Assembly: GCA_910575815.1 (NCBI GenBank) | Contig: CAJTFN010000002.1 | Coordinates: forward strand, 137,450 to 201,449 | Source of the DNA: Oscillospiraceae bacterium | Lineage (GTDB): Bacteria; Bacillota; Clostridia; Oscillospirales; Oscillospiraceae | DNA length: 64,000 nucleotides | Direction: 5' to 3' | Shown here: positions 24,784-33,113 of the stretch, piece after piece | How the letters are laid out: each line of letters begins with the position of its first letter | How positions within the stretch are numbered: position 1 is the stretch's first letter | Notes under the pieces: generated by a model | Seen by the model: only the letters and a program-made list of their open reading frames with translations | What the model was told of the DNA's origin: nothing | Databases searched by the model: none | Made by a program: the position numbers and the translations under genes

Positions 24784-26288
24784 CCTGGGCACTGGTATTG
24801 GAGCATCTGTTTATGGTCTTGGCGGCCAGTATTCTGTCCATTACCCTGGGCCTGCCCCTGGGCATCCTGGCTTATCTCTTTCCGAAGGCCCGGGCGGTGA
24901 TCCTCCGGGTGGTGGATGTGCTGCAAACCATTCCCGCCCTGGCGCTGCTGGGCATGATTATGGTGGTGCTGGACCCCGGCAAAGTGACGGTGGTGACGGG
25001 CATCACCCTGTACTCCCTCCTGCCCATCGTGCGCAACACCTGCCTGGGGCTCCAGGAGGTGGACCCCGGCGTGAAGGAGGCCGCCCGGGGCATGGGCATG
25101 AGTAAAGCCTACCGGACCCTGCTGGTGGAATTCCCTCTGGCCTTTCCCACCGTGTTCACGGGCATCCGCATCGCCGTGGTCAACGCCATCGGCACCGCGG
25201 TCTTCGCGGCCTTTGTGGGCGGCGGAGGCCTGGGCAGCGTCATCAACCGGGGCATCCGGGTCCAGGATATGACCCTGATTCTCTCCGGCACCGGCGCGCT
25301 GATGGTGATCTCCGTGGCCCTGGATCTGTTGATGGGCTGGTTTGAGCGGGATACCCGGAAGCGGGGCGGCGGAGCCCGGAGCATGTGGGTTCCCGTGGCG
25401 GCCATTCTCCTGGCCTTTGTGCTGCTGCTGCCCTATGGGCTCCGCTCCGCAAATGAGGGGGAGCTTCTCCTTTACGACGGGGACTACAGCGAAACCCAGA
25501 TCATGCACCACATGATCAAGCTCCTGGTGGAGGACCACACGGACTACGCCGTCACCATTCAGGACCAGATGTCCCAGGTGAACAATTTTAAGGCTCTCAT
25601 CGGGGACGGCCACAGCTGCGATTTAATGATCTCCTACGACGGCACCCTCCTGACCACCTTCCTGCAGCTGGACCCCACCGACGCCCCGGAGGGAGACTCG
25701 ATTTACGACTTTGCCAATCAAGTGGCCGGGGAGCGGCACCAGCTGCGAATGCTGGAGAAGCTGGGCTTTGACAACACCTACGCCATCGCCGTCACCGGAA
25801 AGACGGCGGAGGCTTACGGACCCAAAACCGTCAGCGATCTCATCCCCATAGCGGGGAACCTGGTTTTTGGGGCGGAGCACGAGTTCTTCACCCAGGAGGG
25901 CAGCATGAAATACGGGCCCTTCACCGCCTTTTACGGCTTAAAGTTCAAGGACTCCCTGTCCGTGGACGTAAGCCTCAAATATGCCGCGGCGGAAAAGGGC
26001 AGCTTTGACGTCACCGAGGTCTACGCCACCGACGGCCTCAACCGCAAGGCGGGGCTGACGGTGCTGGAGGACGACCTGGGCTTTTTCCCGGAGTACAACG
26101 GGGCCTTCCTGCTGCGGGAGGACACGCTGCGCCGATTCCCCGGGCTGGATGAGACGCTGAACCTCCTGGCGGGGCAGATTTCCAACGAGGACATGGTGGA
26201 GATGACCTATCAGGTGGACGTGGAGAAGCGGACGGTGGACGACGTGGCTCAGGCGTTCCTGGTGGAGCGGGGCCTGCTGGCATCCTGA
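24780..26288 (+). CDS. Fused permease and substrate-binding protein of the betaine/choline importer
   Basis: 502 residues. Residues 1-200 are a second permease with its own EAA loop (EAARGMGMSKAYRTLLVEFP). A further membrane span (about 205-222) then tethers an OpuAC/OpuCC-type binding domain (about 230-500: DYSETQIMHHMIKLLVEDH, IAGNLVFGAEHEFFTQEG). The same fusion occurs in BusAB and OpuA systems, where the binding domain faces outward. The operon thus has one ATPase, a plain permease and this fusion. A terminator follows. Confidence 0.94.
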   Translation: MTWALVLEHLFMVLAASILSITLGLPLGILAYLFPKARAVILRVVDVLQTIPALALLGMIMVVLDPGKVTVVTGITLYSLLPIVRNTCLGLQEVDPGVKEAARGMGMSKAYRTLLVEFPLAFPTVFTGIRIAVVNAIGTAVFAAFVGGGGLGSVINRGIRVQDMTLILSGTGALMVISVALDLLMGWFERDTRKRGGGARSMWVPVAAILLAFVLLLPYGLRSANEGELLLYDGDYSETQIMHHMIKLLVEDHTDYAVTIQDQMSQVNNFKALIGDGHSCDLMISYDGTLLTTFLQLDPTDAPEGDSIYDFANQVAGERHQLRMLEKLGFDNTYAIAVTGKTAEAYGPKTVSDLIPIAGNLVFGAEHEFFTQEGSMKYGPFTAFYGLKFKDSLSVDVSLKYAAAEKGSFDVTEVYATDGLNRKAGLTVLEDDLGFFPEYNGAFLLREDTLRRFPGLDETLNLLAGQISNEDMVEMTYQVDVEKRTVDDVAQAFLVERGLLAS

Positions 26289-26298
26289 AACATCCCGG

Positions 26299-26335
26299 CC
26301 CCGGAGGGAGAGCGGACTCCCTCCGGGGCTTTTTT
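26299..26335 (+). terminator. Terminator of the betaine importer operon
   Basis: A 12-bp perfect stem CCCCGGAGGGAG / CTCCCTCCGGGG followed by CTTTTTT. Confidence 0.92.
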
Positions 26336-26364
26336 ATGCCGGAACAAAAAAATCAGCCGGAGAC

Positions 26365-26392
26365 GAAACCGGCGGCGGGTATTTTTCGTCTA
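26365..26392 (+). promoter_or_regulatory. Probable ECF promoter of the sigma gene (autoregulation)
   Basis: GAAACC (26365-26370), 16-base spacer ending in T5, CGTCTA (26387-26392), start codon 35 bases on. The pattern matches those at the serpin and the DUF4349 lipoprotein. Confidence 0.6.
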
Positions 26393-26426
26393 AGAGGGCA
26401 AAGGGATCAGAGAGGAGGCGGGACCT

Positions 26427-26984
26427 ATGGAAGACAGCCAGATCATCGAGCTGTACTGGAACCGGGACCAGCGCGCCATCCGGGAAACCGATGGGAAATA
26501 CGGGAAACTGCTCCACAGCATCGCCTGGAACCTGCTCCACAGCCGGGAGGACTCGGAGGAGTGCGTCAACGACACCTACCTCCGGGCCTGGGACGCCATT
26601 CCCCCCACCCGGCCCGGAGCCTTTAAAACCTGGCTGGGGCAGATCACCCGAAATTTGTCCCTGGACCGCTGGAAGAGCCGCCGGGCGGAAAAGCGGGGCG
26701 GCGGCGCCGAGCTGCTGCTGGGAGAGCTGGAGGACTGCCTTCCCGCGCCGGGGGGACCGGAGCGGACGGTGGAGGACCAGGAGCTGGCGGAGCTGCTGGG
26801 CGTCTTCCTCCGGGGCCTCTCCCGAGAGGGAAGGGCCATGTTCCTGCGGCGGTACTGGTACGGCGAGAGCATGGCGGAGATTGCGCGGGCCCTGGGCTGC
26901 GGGGAGGGGAAGGTGAAGTCCTCCCTCTTCCGGAGCCGGAAGGCCCTGCGGGACTGCTTGGAGAAGGAGGGGATCGGCCTATGA
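26427..26984 (+). CDS. ECF RNA polymerase sigma factor
   Basis: 185 residues with sigma region 2 (SREDSEECVNDTYLRAWDAI) and region 4 (LSREGRAMFLRRYWYGESMA, GKVKSSLFRSRKALRDCL), and no regions 1 or 3, the ECF layout. It directs RNA polymerase to promoters of an envelope-type stimulon. It overlaps the following membrane gene by ATGA, as ECF factors commonly do with their anti-sigma factor. A promoter with the ECF-style CGTCTA element lies upstream, suggesting autoregulation. Confidence 0.95.
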   Translation: MEDSQIIELYWNRDQRAIRETDGKYGKLLHSIAWNLLHSREDSEECVNDTYLRAWDAIPPTRPGAFKTWLGQITRNLSLDRWKSRRAEKRGGGAELLLGELEDCLPAPGGPERTVEDQELAELLGVFLRGLSREGRAMFLRRYWYGESMAEIARALGCGEGKVKSSLFRSRKALRDCLEKEGIGL

Positions 26985-28567
26985 GGGCGGAGCGTCTGTT
27001 CCGGGTCCTGGGAATGGTGGACCCGGCTTTGGTGGAGGAGGCCCTGGCAGTGCGCCGGAGGGCCTGGAAGGCCTGGGCGGCTATGGCGGCCTGTCTCGCG
27101 CTGGTGATCTGCGCGGGCTTTGGCTGGCTGGTCTCCGGAGGGTTCCAGGGCTATGGCAATGCCGGCGGCATGTCCGGCGGTACCTCCTCCGGCAGCTGCC
27201 TGCCGGAGGAACCTGCCGCGGACTCCGGGGCCGGCGGAGCGGGGATAGAGGAAGGGCTTTCCTTCCTGTCCTACGCCGGACCGGTTTTCCCCCTGACCAC
27301 GGCGGAGGACCCGGCGGGACTGACGGCGGAGCGGACCGTGACCTGGGATTTCACACCGGGGGTCTATCCCGACGGGGAGCCCCGGCAGTGGGGGGCGGAG
27401 GTGGAGGACGCCTACACGCTCTCCAACCCCACGGGGGAGGATATCACGGTGACGGCCCTGTATCCCTTTTCCGGAAGCTTTGACAGCCTCTTGGAGACCC
27501 GGCCCCAGGTGACGGTGGGGGCCCGCGAGACGGAGGCCGCCCTGTACGCCGGGGCGTACTCCGGCGGCTTTCAGTCCACCTTCGAGGAAGAGGCGGAGAA
27601 CACCTTCAATCTGGCTCCCCCCGAAAGCTGGACGGCATACAAGGCCCTGCTGGAGAGCGGGTCGTATCTGCATCAGGCCCTGGGGGACGGTCCGGCGCTG
27701 GATATGCCGGTGACGGTGTACCAGTTCTCGGACTTCGCGGCCCCACACGAGGAGTACCCGGCGGCCACCCAGGCCATCGCCTTTGACATCGATCCGGAGA
27801 AAACCACCATCCTCACCTACGGCATCAACGGCATGGACTGGGACGAGAATTTCCGGCGCTACAGCTACTTTGTCCCCGACGGCGTGCGGAATGAGCCGGA
27901 TTTGAAGCTGCTGATCGTGCTGGGGGAGGATCTGGGGCCCTATACACTGGAGGGCTTTCCGGACGGCGGCTGTGACCGGGGAGAGGAGATCGACGGGGTC
28001 TCCTGCACCGTCACCCGGAGGGAGACCTCCATGGACGCGGTGCTGGACCAGCTCTGCGCCTACTCCCGGGAGCGCTGGGCCCGGACCTGGGGCGACAGGG
28101 CGGGGTCTCTGGAGCTGGTTTCCCAGGAGATGTACCAAAGGGCCGTGGCGGAGCTGCTGACCCAATACGGGCTGTTCTCCGCCGCGCCCATGGACCGCTA
28201 TACCGACGGGCGTCTGGACGACATTCTCCAGGAAACGCTGAGCCAAGACCGGGTGCTGTACCTCGGTTTCCCGGTGACGGTGCCCGCCGGGGGAGAGATT
28301 CAGGTGACCCTGGAGTTCTGGAAGGAACCCAGCTTTGATTACGCCTGTTCCGGCTCGGAAAATCAGGACCTCCAGGGCTATGATCTGGTAACCCGCCTGG
28401 GGTCCGGTCTGACCTTCACCCGCCAGAGGGTGGTCTTGGAAAATGAGGAACATGTGGAGGTGACGGGGCAGAACCTGGGGCTGGACCCGGATGAGGGGAT
28501 TACCTCCGTGGACCTGGATTTGGAGCAGGAACACTACTACTTGGAAATTCGCCCAAAAGAGGGATAG
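26981..28567 (+). CDS. Membrane-anchored partner of the ECF sigma factor, probable anti-sigma
   Basis: 528 residues. A cytoplasmic N-terminus of about 28 residues (FRVLGMVDPALVEEALAVRR) precedes one membrane span (about 29-52) and a large extracytoplasmic part of 470 residues of unknown fold. Position directly after, and overlapping, the sigma gene and the single-span topology are those of anti-sigma factors, although the N-terminus is short and has no zinc (ZAS) motif. The outer region is rich in Glu, Asp and Tyr and has few cysteines. Function is inferred from context. A perfect terminator follows. Confidence 0.7.
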   Translation: MRAERLFRVLGMVDPALVEEALAVRRRAWKAWAAMAACLALVICAGFGWLVSGGFQGYGNAGGMSGGTSSGSCLPEEPAADSGAGGAGIEEGLSFLSYAGPVFPLTTAEDPAGLTAERTVTWDFTPGVYPDGEPRQWGAEVEDAYTLSNPTGEDITVTALYPFSGSFDSLLETRPQVTVGARETEAALYAGAYSGGFQSTFEEEAENTFNLAPPESWTAYKALLESGSYLHQALGDGPALDMPVTVYQFSDFAAPHEEYPAATQAIAFDIDPEKTTILTYGINGMDWDENFRRYSYFVPDGVRNEPDLKLLIVLGEDLGPYTLEGFPDGGCDRGEEIDGVSCTVTRRETSMDAVLDQLCAYSRERWARTWGDRAGSLELVSQEMYQRAVAELLTQYGLFSAAPMDRYTDGRLDDILQETLSQDRVLYLGFPVTVPAGGEIQVTLEFWKEPSFDYACSGSENQDLQGYDLVTRLGSGLTFTRQRVVLENEEHVEVTGQNLGLDPDEGITSVDLDLEQEHYYLEIRPKEG

Positions 28568-28574
28568 AAAACCA

Positions 28575-28615
28575 ATTGCCCTTACCCGGACTTTCGGGTA
28601 AGGGCAATGTTTTTT
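28575..28615 (+). terminator. Terminator of the sigma operon
   Basis: A 14-bp perfect stem (ATTGCCCTTACCCG and complement) followed by GTTTTTT. Nothing is recognised between it and the minus-strand gene ending at 28744. Confidence 0.92.
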
Positions 28616-28743
28616 GCGCTGGGATCGCCGGCAACAGCGGGTCTTTAACGGTTCCCGGCAGCACACCGGCAAGGCTTTGTGTATCGGATCAATGCATTGG
28701 AAGTCCGGCAGATAACCGGCACGCAGGGCAGCAATTCGCCGCC

Positions 28744-28980
28744 TCAGCTCCTTGCCTCCCGGCGAACATGGATCACGCGGATAACGCAATACCAAAACAG
28801 GGCGATACAAACGGTCTTTCCAACAATCTCAGCCGTCCGGAAACCAACCAGAACGCTCAGGCCCATCTGCGCCGCAATGATTACCGCCACTGCCAGGCAC
28901 CCCAGAAGCAATCCCTTCAGGCCGGACCGCATCCCTTTTCCCGTAAAGAAGGCCGCCGCGTTCGAAATATAATTCATCAT
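28744..28980 (-). CDS. Small two-span membrane protein, unknown function
   Basis: 78 residues from the first of two adjacent ATGs, 12 bases after GGGAGG. Two hydrophobic segments (LLLGCLAVAVIIAAQMGLSV and VGKTVCIALFWYCVIRVI) with a basic C-terminus. I do not recognise a family. Minus-strand TATACT at 29029-29034 is a candidate -10 box. Upstream, CTTAC motifs at 29066 and 29086 and the CTTACAATTTG segment resemble those in front of the subtilase gene, which could mean shared control. Confidence 0.6.
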   Translation of the reverse strand: MMNYISNAAAFFTGKGMRSGLKGLLLGCLAVAVIIAAQMGLSVLVGFRTAEIVGKTVCIALFWYCVIRVIHVRREARS

Positions 28981-29200
28981 GATTGTTTTCCTCCCATTCT
29001 GTGTTTCTGTTCCCTTGGAACTGATGTCAGTATACCAAGATCGGGAGGGCCCTGCCATTGATTCTCCTTACAATTTGCCTCCATATCTTACAGTCTTGTA
29101 AGGTTCCGAAGAAAAACCGGCCGCGGAACCGTGAACGTCGGACCGCACATGTTTATTTTCCAAAAAACTGCGGAAAATACCGGGGAAAGCGAGGGATTTT

Positions 29201-29920
29201 ATGACCAAACCCACACAACATTCCGAACCGGAACAGGAGTCCGGCGGCCCTGGCGAGGCCACTCAGGCCATTTTGGACTTCGGCTCCGCCATGACGGCCA
29301 CGCCCCATGGAAACATCTACTGCCTCACCATCATCGGTCAGATCGAGGGCCACATGACCGCCTCCTCCGGCACCAAGACCACGAAATATGAACACGTGCT
29401 CCCCCTCCTGGCCAAGCTGGAGGAGTCCGGCGAGGTGGCGGGGGTCCTCTTTCTGCTGAACACCGTGGGCGGTGACGTGGAGGCCGGCCTGGCCATCGCC
29501 GAGCTCATCGCCGGCATGACCAAGCCCACGGTTTCCATCGTCCTCGGAGGCAGCCACTCCATCGGCGTGCCTCTGGCGGTGGCGGCCCGGAGAAGCTTTG
29601 CCGTGCCCTCCGCCGCCATGACCATTCACCCCGTCCGCATAAGCGGAACCGTCATTGCCGCGCCTCAAACCTACAGCTATTTCCAACGGCTTCAGGACCG
29701 TATTGTGGCCTTTGTGGCGGGGCACAGCCACATCCCTGGCGAAGACTTTCAGGCCCTGATGCTGAAAAAGGACGACATGGCCGCCGACGTGGGCAGCGTC
29801 GTCTATGGCGAAGAGGCGGTGAAGCTGGGTCTCATCGACGAGGTGGGGGGCCTTTCCGACGGGCTGAACTGGCTTTACGGGGAGATCGACGCGGGGAAGA
29901 AGAAGCGGAAGAAGAAATAA
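29201..29920 (+). CDS. tepA: ClpP-class translocation-enhancing protease TepA
   Basis: 239 residues. ClpP/crotonase fold: GVLFLLNTVGGDVEAGLAIA, then LGGSHSIGVPLAVAA with the presumed nucleophile serine, and MTIHPVRISGTV with the histidine. TepA of Bacillus is a cytosolic ClpP-like protein linked to secretion and usually sits near ftsK/spoIIIE; here those genes are not adjacent. There is no signal peptide and the tail is very basic (KKKRKKK). The start at 29201 follows GCGAGGG. Confidence 0.88.
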   Translation: MTKPTQHSEPEQESGGPGEATQAILDFGSAMTATPHGNIYCLTIIGQIEGHMTASSGTKTTKYEHVLPLLAKLEESGEVAGVLFLLNTVGGDVEAGLAIAELIAGMTKPTVSIVLGGSHSIGVPLAVAARRSFAVPSAAMTIHPVRISGTVIAAPQTYSYFQRLQDRIVAFVAGHSHIPGEDFQALMLKKDDMAADVGSVVYGEEAVKLGLIDEVGGLSDGLNWLYGEIDAGKKKRKKK

Positions 29921-30027
29921 CGTCCCGGCAGACGGGGCTTGGCTCTTCCGGAAAAACGGGCCGTCTCTCTGGGCGGCCCGTTTCCCGGACGCCCCTTCTT
30001 CCGGGACCCCGGCACTCCCGGACACCC

Positions 30028-30065
30028 GGGCCGCTGAGGACATCGGTCCCTGCGGCCCTCTTTTT
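30028..30065 (+). terminator. Terminator of tepA
   Basis: GGGCCGC / GCGGCCC with an inner GGAC/GTCC stem, followed by CTCTTTTT. A further GC stem without U-tract lies at 29954-29983. Confidence 0.8.
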
Positions 30066-30088
30066 ATCCGTCTTTTTGTAATTTATAC

Positions 30089-30117
30089 TTGACATATAGT
30101 CGTCTGAGTGCTACACT
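30089..30117 (+). promoter_or_regulatory. SigA promoter of the DUF6440 gene set
   Basis: Consensus TTGACA (30089-30094), 17-base spacer, TACACT (30112-30117). Confidence 0.85.
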
Positions 30118-30148
30118 GTCCACACAAACAAAACAGGAGGCATCTACT

Positions 30149-30310
30149 ATGAATCGTTTCGAAAAGATATATCAACAAGGCACCATTGAGGTAATGGAAA
30201 TCTGGGTGGACAAGGAAACCGGCGTACAGTACGTATTTCACAGAAACGGCAACGCGGCGGGCTTTACGCCCCTGCTGGATCCGGAGGGAAAGCCGGTGAT
30301 TCAGCGATAA
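30149..30310 (+). CDS. DUF6440 family small protein
   Basis: 53 residues. FEKIYQQGTIEVMEIWVDKE followed by TGVQYVFH and TPLLDPEGKPVI is the full DUF6440 pattern, a small family of unknown function in Firmicutes. AACAGGAGG precedes the ATG. It is the first gene of a three-gene set with a membrane protein and an HTH regulator. Confidence 0.85.
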   Translation: MNRFEKIYQQGTIEVMEIWVDKETGVQYVFHRNGNAAGFTPLLDPEGKPVIQR

Positions 30311-30337
30311 CCGCATCAAACGGAAAGAAGTGAATTT

Positions 30338-30862
30338 ATGAACCACTATTCCGCCGGAATCCTCTTTGGCCTTACGGTTGGCGTCCTCGTGGGGCTGCTC
30401 TTCGTGATGTTTCTATTCAAAAAGCGCGTTCTGGACACCCACTTTGACGAACGGCAGGAACGAGCCCGGGGGAAGGCCTTTCAATACGCCTTCTCCTCCC
30501 TGGCGATTTCCGCCTATGCCTACGGCGTCTCGGATCTGGTGCTTGGAACCTGGTGCGACGTGCTGGCGGGGGTCTCCCTCTGTCTGGCCCTCAGCATCTG
30601 CGTCTTCGCCGTCACCTGCATTTTAAAGGACGCCTATCTCAGCCTTCGGGAAAAGCCCCGGACCGTCATGACTCTTTTCACCCTGCTGACCCTCGCCAAT
30701 CTGAGCTTCGGCGGCGTGTATGCCGCCTCCGGCGGGCTGGTGGAGAACGGCGTGCTGACCTTCCGGGCGGTGAATCCCATCATCGGGGTGGCCACCCTGG
30801 TCATCCTCATTGTATACATCGTGAACCATCTCCTCCGAAACCGGGAGGAGGAGACGGAATGA
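30338..30862 (+). CDS. Four-span membrane protein paired with an HTH regulator
   Basis: 174 residues with four predicted spans (about 6-26, 50-72, 78-98, 145-165) and a conserved-looking cytoplasmic segment DERQERARGKAFQYAF. The stop overlaps the ATG of the Cro/C1-type regulator as ATGA. Such membrane-protein plus small HTH pairs are common in Firmicutes, but the function is unknown; the DERQ motif recalls the DUF2178/DUF6442-like group. Confidence 0.75.
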   Translation: MNHYSAGILFGLTVGVLVGLLFVMFLFKKRVLDTHFDERQERARGKAFQYAFSSLAISAYAYGVSDLVLGTWCDVLAGVSLCLALSICVFAVTCILKDAYLSLREKPRTVMTLFTLLTLANLSFGGVYAASGGLVENGVLTFRAVNPIIGVATLVILIVYIVNHLLRNREEETE

Positions 30863-31053
30863 AGAACCTCCGCATGAAAGCTGCCCGGGCCGCCCTGGAC
30901 TTGAGCCAGCAGCAGCTGGCCGACGCCGTGGGGGTCTCCCGCCAGACCATCAACGCCATTGAAAAGGGAGATTACAATCCCACCATTAAGCTCTGCACCG
31001 CCATCTGCCGCTGCCTGGGCAAGACCCTGGACGAGCTCTTCTGGGAGGGCTGA
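30859..31053 (+). CDS. Small Cro/C1-type HTH regulator
   Basis: 64 residues, almost entirely a helix-turn-helix: ALDLSQQQLADAVGVSRQTI, NAIEKGDYNPTIKLCTAICR, LGKTLDELFWEG. This is the YozG/YvaO-like short XRE type. Overlap with the membrane gene indicates they act together, probably with autoregulation. Confidence 0.92.
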   Translation: MKNLRMKAARAALDLSQQQLADAVGVSRQTINAIEKGDYNPTIKLCTAICRCLGKTLDELFWEG

Positions 31054-31150
31054 GGGAACGAGGGTTCTACAAGCACTTCCACAGATACCCGGCTAAACGA
31101 TTACGTAAATTTTATGGAATTCTTACCTATTCAAAATGGACAAACTCTTG

Positions 31151-31156
31151 TATAAT
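31151..31156 (+). promoter_or_regulatory. -10 box of pyk
   Basis: Consensus TATAAT 69 bases before the pyk ATG; the -35 at 17 bases (TATTCA) is weak. Confidence 0.55.
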
Positions 31157-31224
31157 AGGGAAGCATAAGAGGTATCCATTTATTGTTTAGGCTCCCCGCT
31201 GGAGGGAGCCGGGAGGAATTCAAC

Positions 31225-32658
31225 ATGCTAAGAAAAACGAAGATTATCTGCACCCTCGGTCCCGCTGTGGACAGCGAGGAAATGATTCTCGCCCTCATTA
31301 AGGGCGGTATGAACGCCGCGCGGTTCAACTTTTCCCACGGCAGCCACCCGGAGCACCTGGCCCGGCTGAACATGCTTAAGGCCGTCCGGGACCGGATGGG
31401 CTATCCCATCGCCACGATTCTGGACACCAAGGGCCCCGAGATCCGCATCCGGAGCTTTGAGACCAAGAGCGTGGAGCTGAACGCCGGCGATTCCTTTATT
31501 CTGACAGTGGAGGACGTTCCCGGCACCGCCGGCCGGGTCTCCGTCACCTATCCCAAGCTGCACCAGGAGGTGGCTCCGGAGCAGTTGATTTTGATTGACG
31601 ACGGCCTGGTGGCTCTCCGGGTTCAGGAAATCCGGGACAGCGACATCGTCTGCCTGGTGGAGAACGGGGGAACCCTCTCCGCCAACAAGTCCATCAACAT
31701 TCCCGGGGTTCACATTCAGCTCCCCGCCCTGACGGAAAAGGACGTGGCGGACATCCGCTTTGGCGTGGAGAACGATTTTGACTTCGTGGCCGCCTCCTTC
31801 GTCCGCCGGGCCGCCGACGTGGAGGCCGTTCGGGCGGTGCTCCACGAGTGCGGCGGCGACGGGGTGAAGATCATCGCCAAGATTGAGAACCAGGAGGGCG
31901 TGGACAACATCGACGATATCATGGCCGCCGCCGATGGCATCATGGTGGCCCGGGGCGACCTGGGAGTGGAGATTCCCGCCGCCAAGGTGCCCTTCCTCCA
32001 GAAGCAGATGATCCGCAAGGGCCTTCAGGCGGGCAAGCCCGTCATCACCGCCACGCAGATGCTGGATTCCATGATGCGCAATCCCCGGCCCACCCGGGCG
32101 GAGGTCTCCGACGTGGCCAACGCGGTCTACGACGGCACCGGCTGCGTGATGCTCTCCGGCGAGACCGCTGGGGGCAAGTATCCGCTGGAGGCTCTGAGCG
32201 CCATGGTGGAGATTGTTACGGAGACGGAGGGGGCCATTGATTACTGGCGGAAGTTCCAAAAGCAGCTGGTGGCCACCACCTCCAACATCAACGACGCCAT
32301 TACTCATACCTGCTGCCTCACCGCCAAGGATCTGAACGCCTCCGCCATTCTGACGGCGACCTCCTCCGGCAGAACCGCCCGGATGATCTGCCGGTTCCGC
32401 CCCGCCTGTCCGGTGGCGGCCCTGACCATGCAGGAGAAGACCCGGCGGCAGCTGTCCATCTGCTGGGGGGTGGTTCCCTTCCTGACCGGAGAGGTCAACT
32501 CCACCGACCGGATTTTTTCTCTCACCTCGGAGGTGGCGGTGAAGGAAGGGCTGGTCCAGCCCGGGGATACGGTGGTGATCACCGCCGGGGTGCCCCTGGG
32601 GAAGAGTGGTTCTACGAACCTTATTAAGGCGCAGGTGATTGAGGACACGGGGATTTGA
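31225..32658 (+). CDS. pyk: Pyruvate kinase
   Basis: 477 residues. LRKTKIICTLGPAVDSEEM at the start, the nucleotide and metal site RFNFSHGSHPEH, IATILDTKGPEIR, the signature IIAKIENQEGVDN with the catalytic lysine, and MVARGDLGVEI. The C-terminal domain is of ordinary size, without the extra PEP-utiliser domain of Bacillus Pyk. It makes ATP and pyruvate from phosphoenolpyruvate. GGGAGG precedes the ATG at 31225. No terminator follows directly; the next good one is at 33058. Confidence 0.98.
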   Translation: MLRKTKIICTLGPAVDSEEMILALIKGGMNAARFNFSHGSHPEHLARLNMLKAVRDRMGYPIATILDTKGPEIRIRSFETKSVELNAGDSFILTVEDVPGTAGRVSVTYPKLHQEVAPEQLILIDDGLVALRVQEIRDSDIVCLVENGGTLSANKSINIPGVHIQLPALTEKDVADIRFGVENDFDFVAASFVRRAADVEAVRAVLHECGGDGVKIIAKIENQEGVDNIDDIMAAADGIMVARGDLGVEIPAAKVPFLQKQMIRKGLQAGKPVITATQMLDSMMRNPRPTRAEVSDVANAVYDGTGCVMLSGETAGGKYPLEALSAMVEIVTETEGAIDYWRKFQKQLVATTSNINDAITHTCCLTAKDLNASAILTATSSGRTARMICRFRPACPVAALTMQEKTRRQLSICWGVVPFLTGEVNSTDRIFSLTSEVAVKEGLVQPGDTVVITAGVPLGKSGSTNLIKAQVIEDTGI

Positions 32659-32742
32659 GGGGGCCCTCTTGGGGGGCTGGTTCTCGCCCTTCCGGGCGGG
32701 GGGATTTCAGCCATGAAGATGGCTGGTGCTTTGCACCCCCCA

Positions 32743-32776
32743 TTTTCTCTTTTTCTTCCAGAAGAAAAAGAGAAAA
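32743..32776. repeat. 16-bp perfect AT-rich palindrome
   Basis: TTTTCTCTTTTTCTTC and its complement separated by CA. Related palindromes are at 58705-58726 and 61723-61748. The gene-free stretch 32659-33113 otherwise holds a TGTAGGGG repeat (32996) and a terminator (33058). Confidence 0.75.
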
Positions 32777-32979
32777 CGGGCCGTGCACGGTCCAAAAGAG
32801 AAAAAGAAGTACGGGGGAACGATACGGGGGCGCGCCTGAATGACTGGCGGGAGACAGGAAGGACTTCCCCGCGGCGTAGTTAAACGGGGGCTGGTGCTTG
32901 TCGACTTGGCGTATTCCTCTTTCCGCTGTCGCTGGCCTGGTGGGTGAATCGGCCTGGATTCCTTTTCCTCATCTGATTT

Positions 32980-33025
32980 TCTATCGATAGAAAACTTGTA
33001 GGGGCGGACAATTTGTCCGCCCTGT
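32980..33025 (+). repeat. TGTAGGGGCGG repeat, copy with flanking CTATCG
   Basis: TTTTCTATCGATAGAAAA palindrome followed by TTGTAGGGGCGGACAATTTG and TCCGCCC. The CTATCG-AAAA-TGTAGGGG order matches the copies at 1213 and 17283. Confidence 0.7.
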
Positions 33026-33057
33026 TTCCGTTGTGCGATCACTCTGGTAGAACAAAT

Positions 33058-33100
33058 CCCCGCCGGTCCTTGCCGCATCAGGACCGGCGGGGGCGTTTTT
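33058..33100 (+). terminator. Strong terminator 400 bases past pyk
   Basis: A 13-bp perfect stem CCCCGCCGGTCCT / AGGACCGGCGGGG followed by GCGTTTTT. It may end readthrough from pyk. Confidence 0.85.
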
Positions 33101-33113
33101 GTATTCACTAAAT

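Noticed and set aside
32659-33113. Protein gene in the gap after pyk
   Set aside because: Frames are short and pass through repeats and a terminator; no motif recognised.
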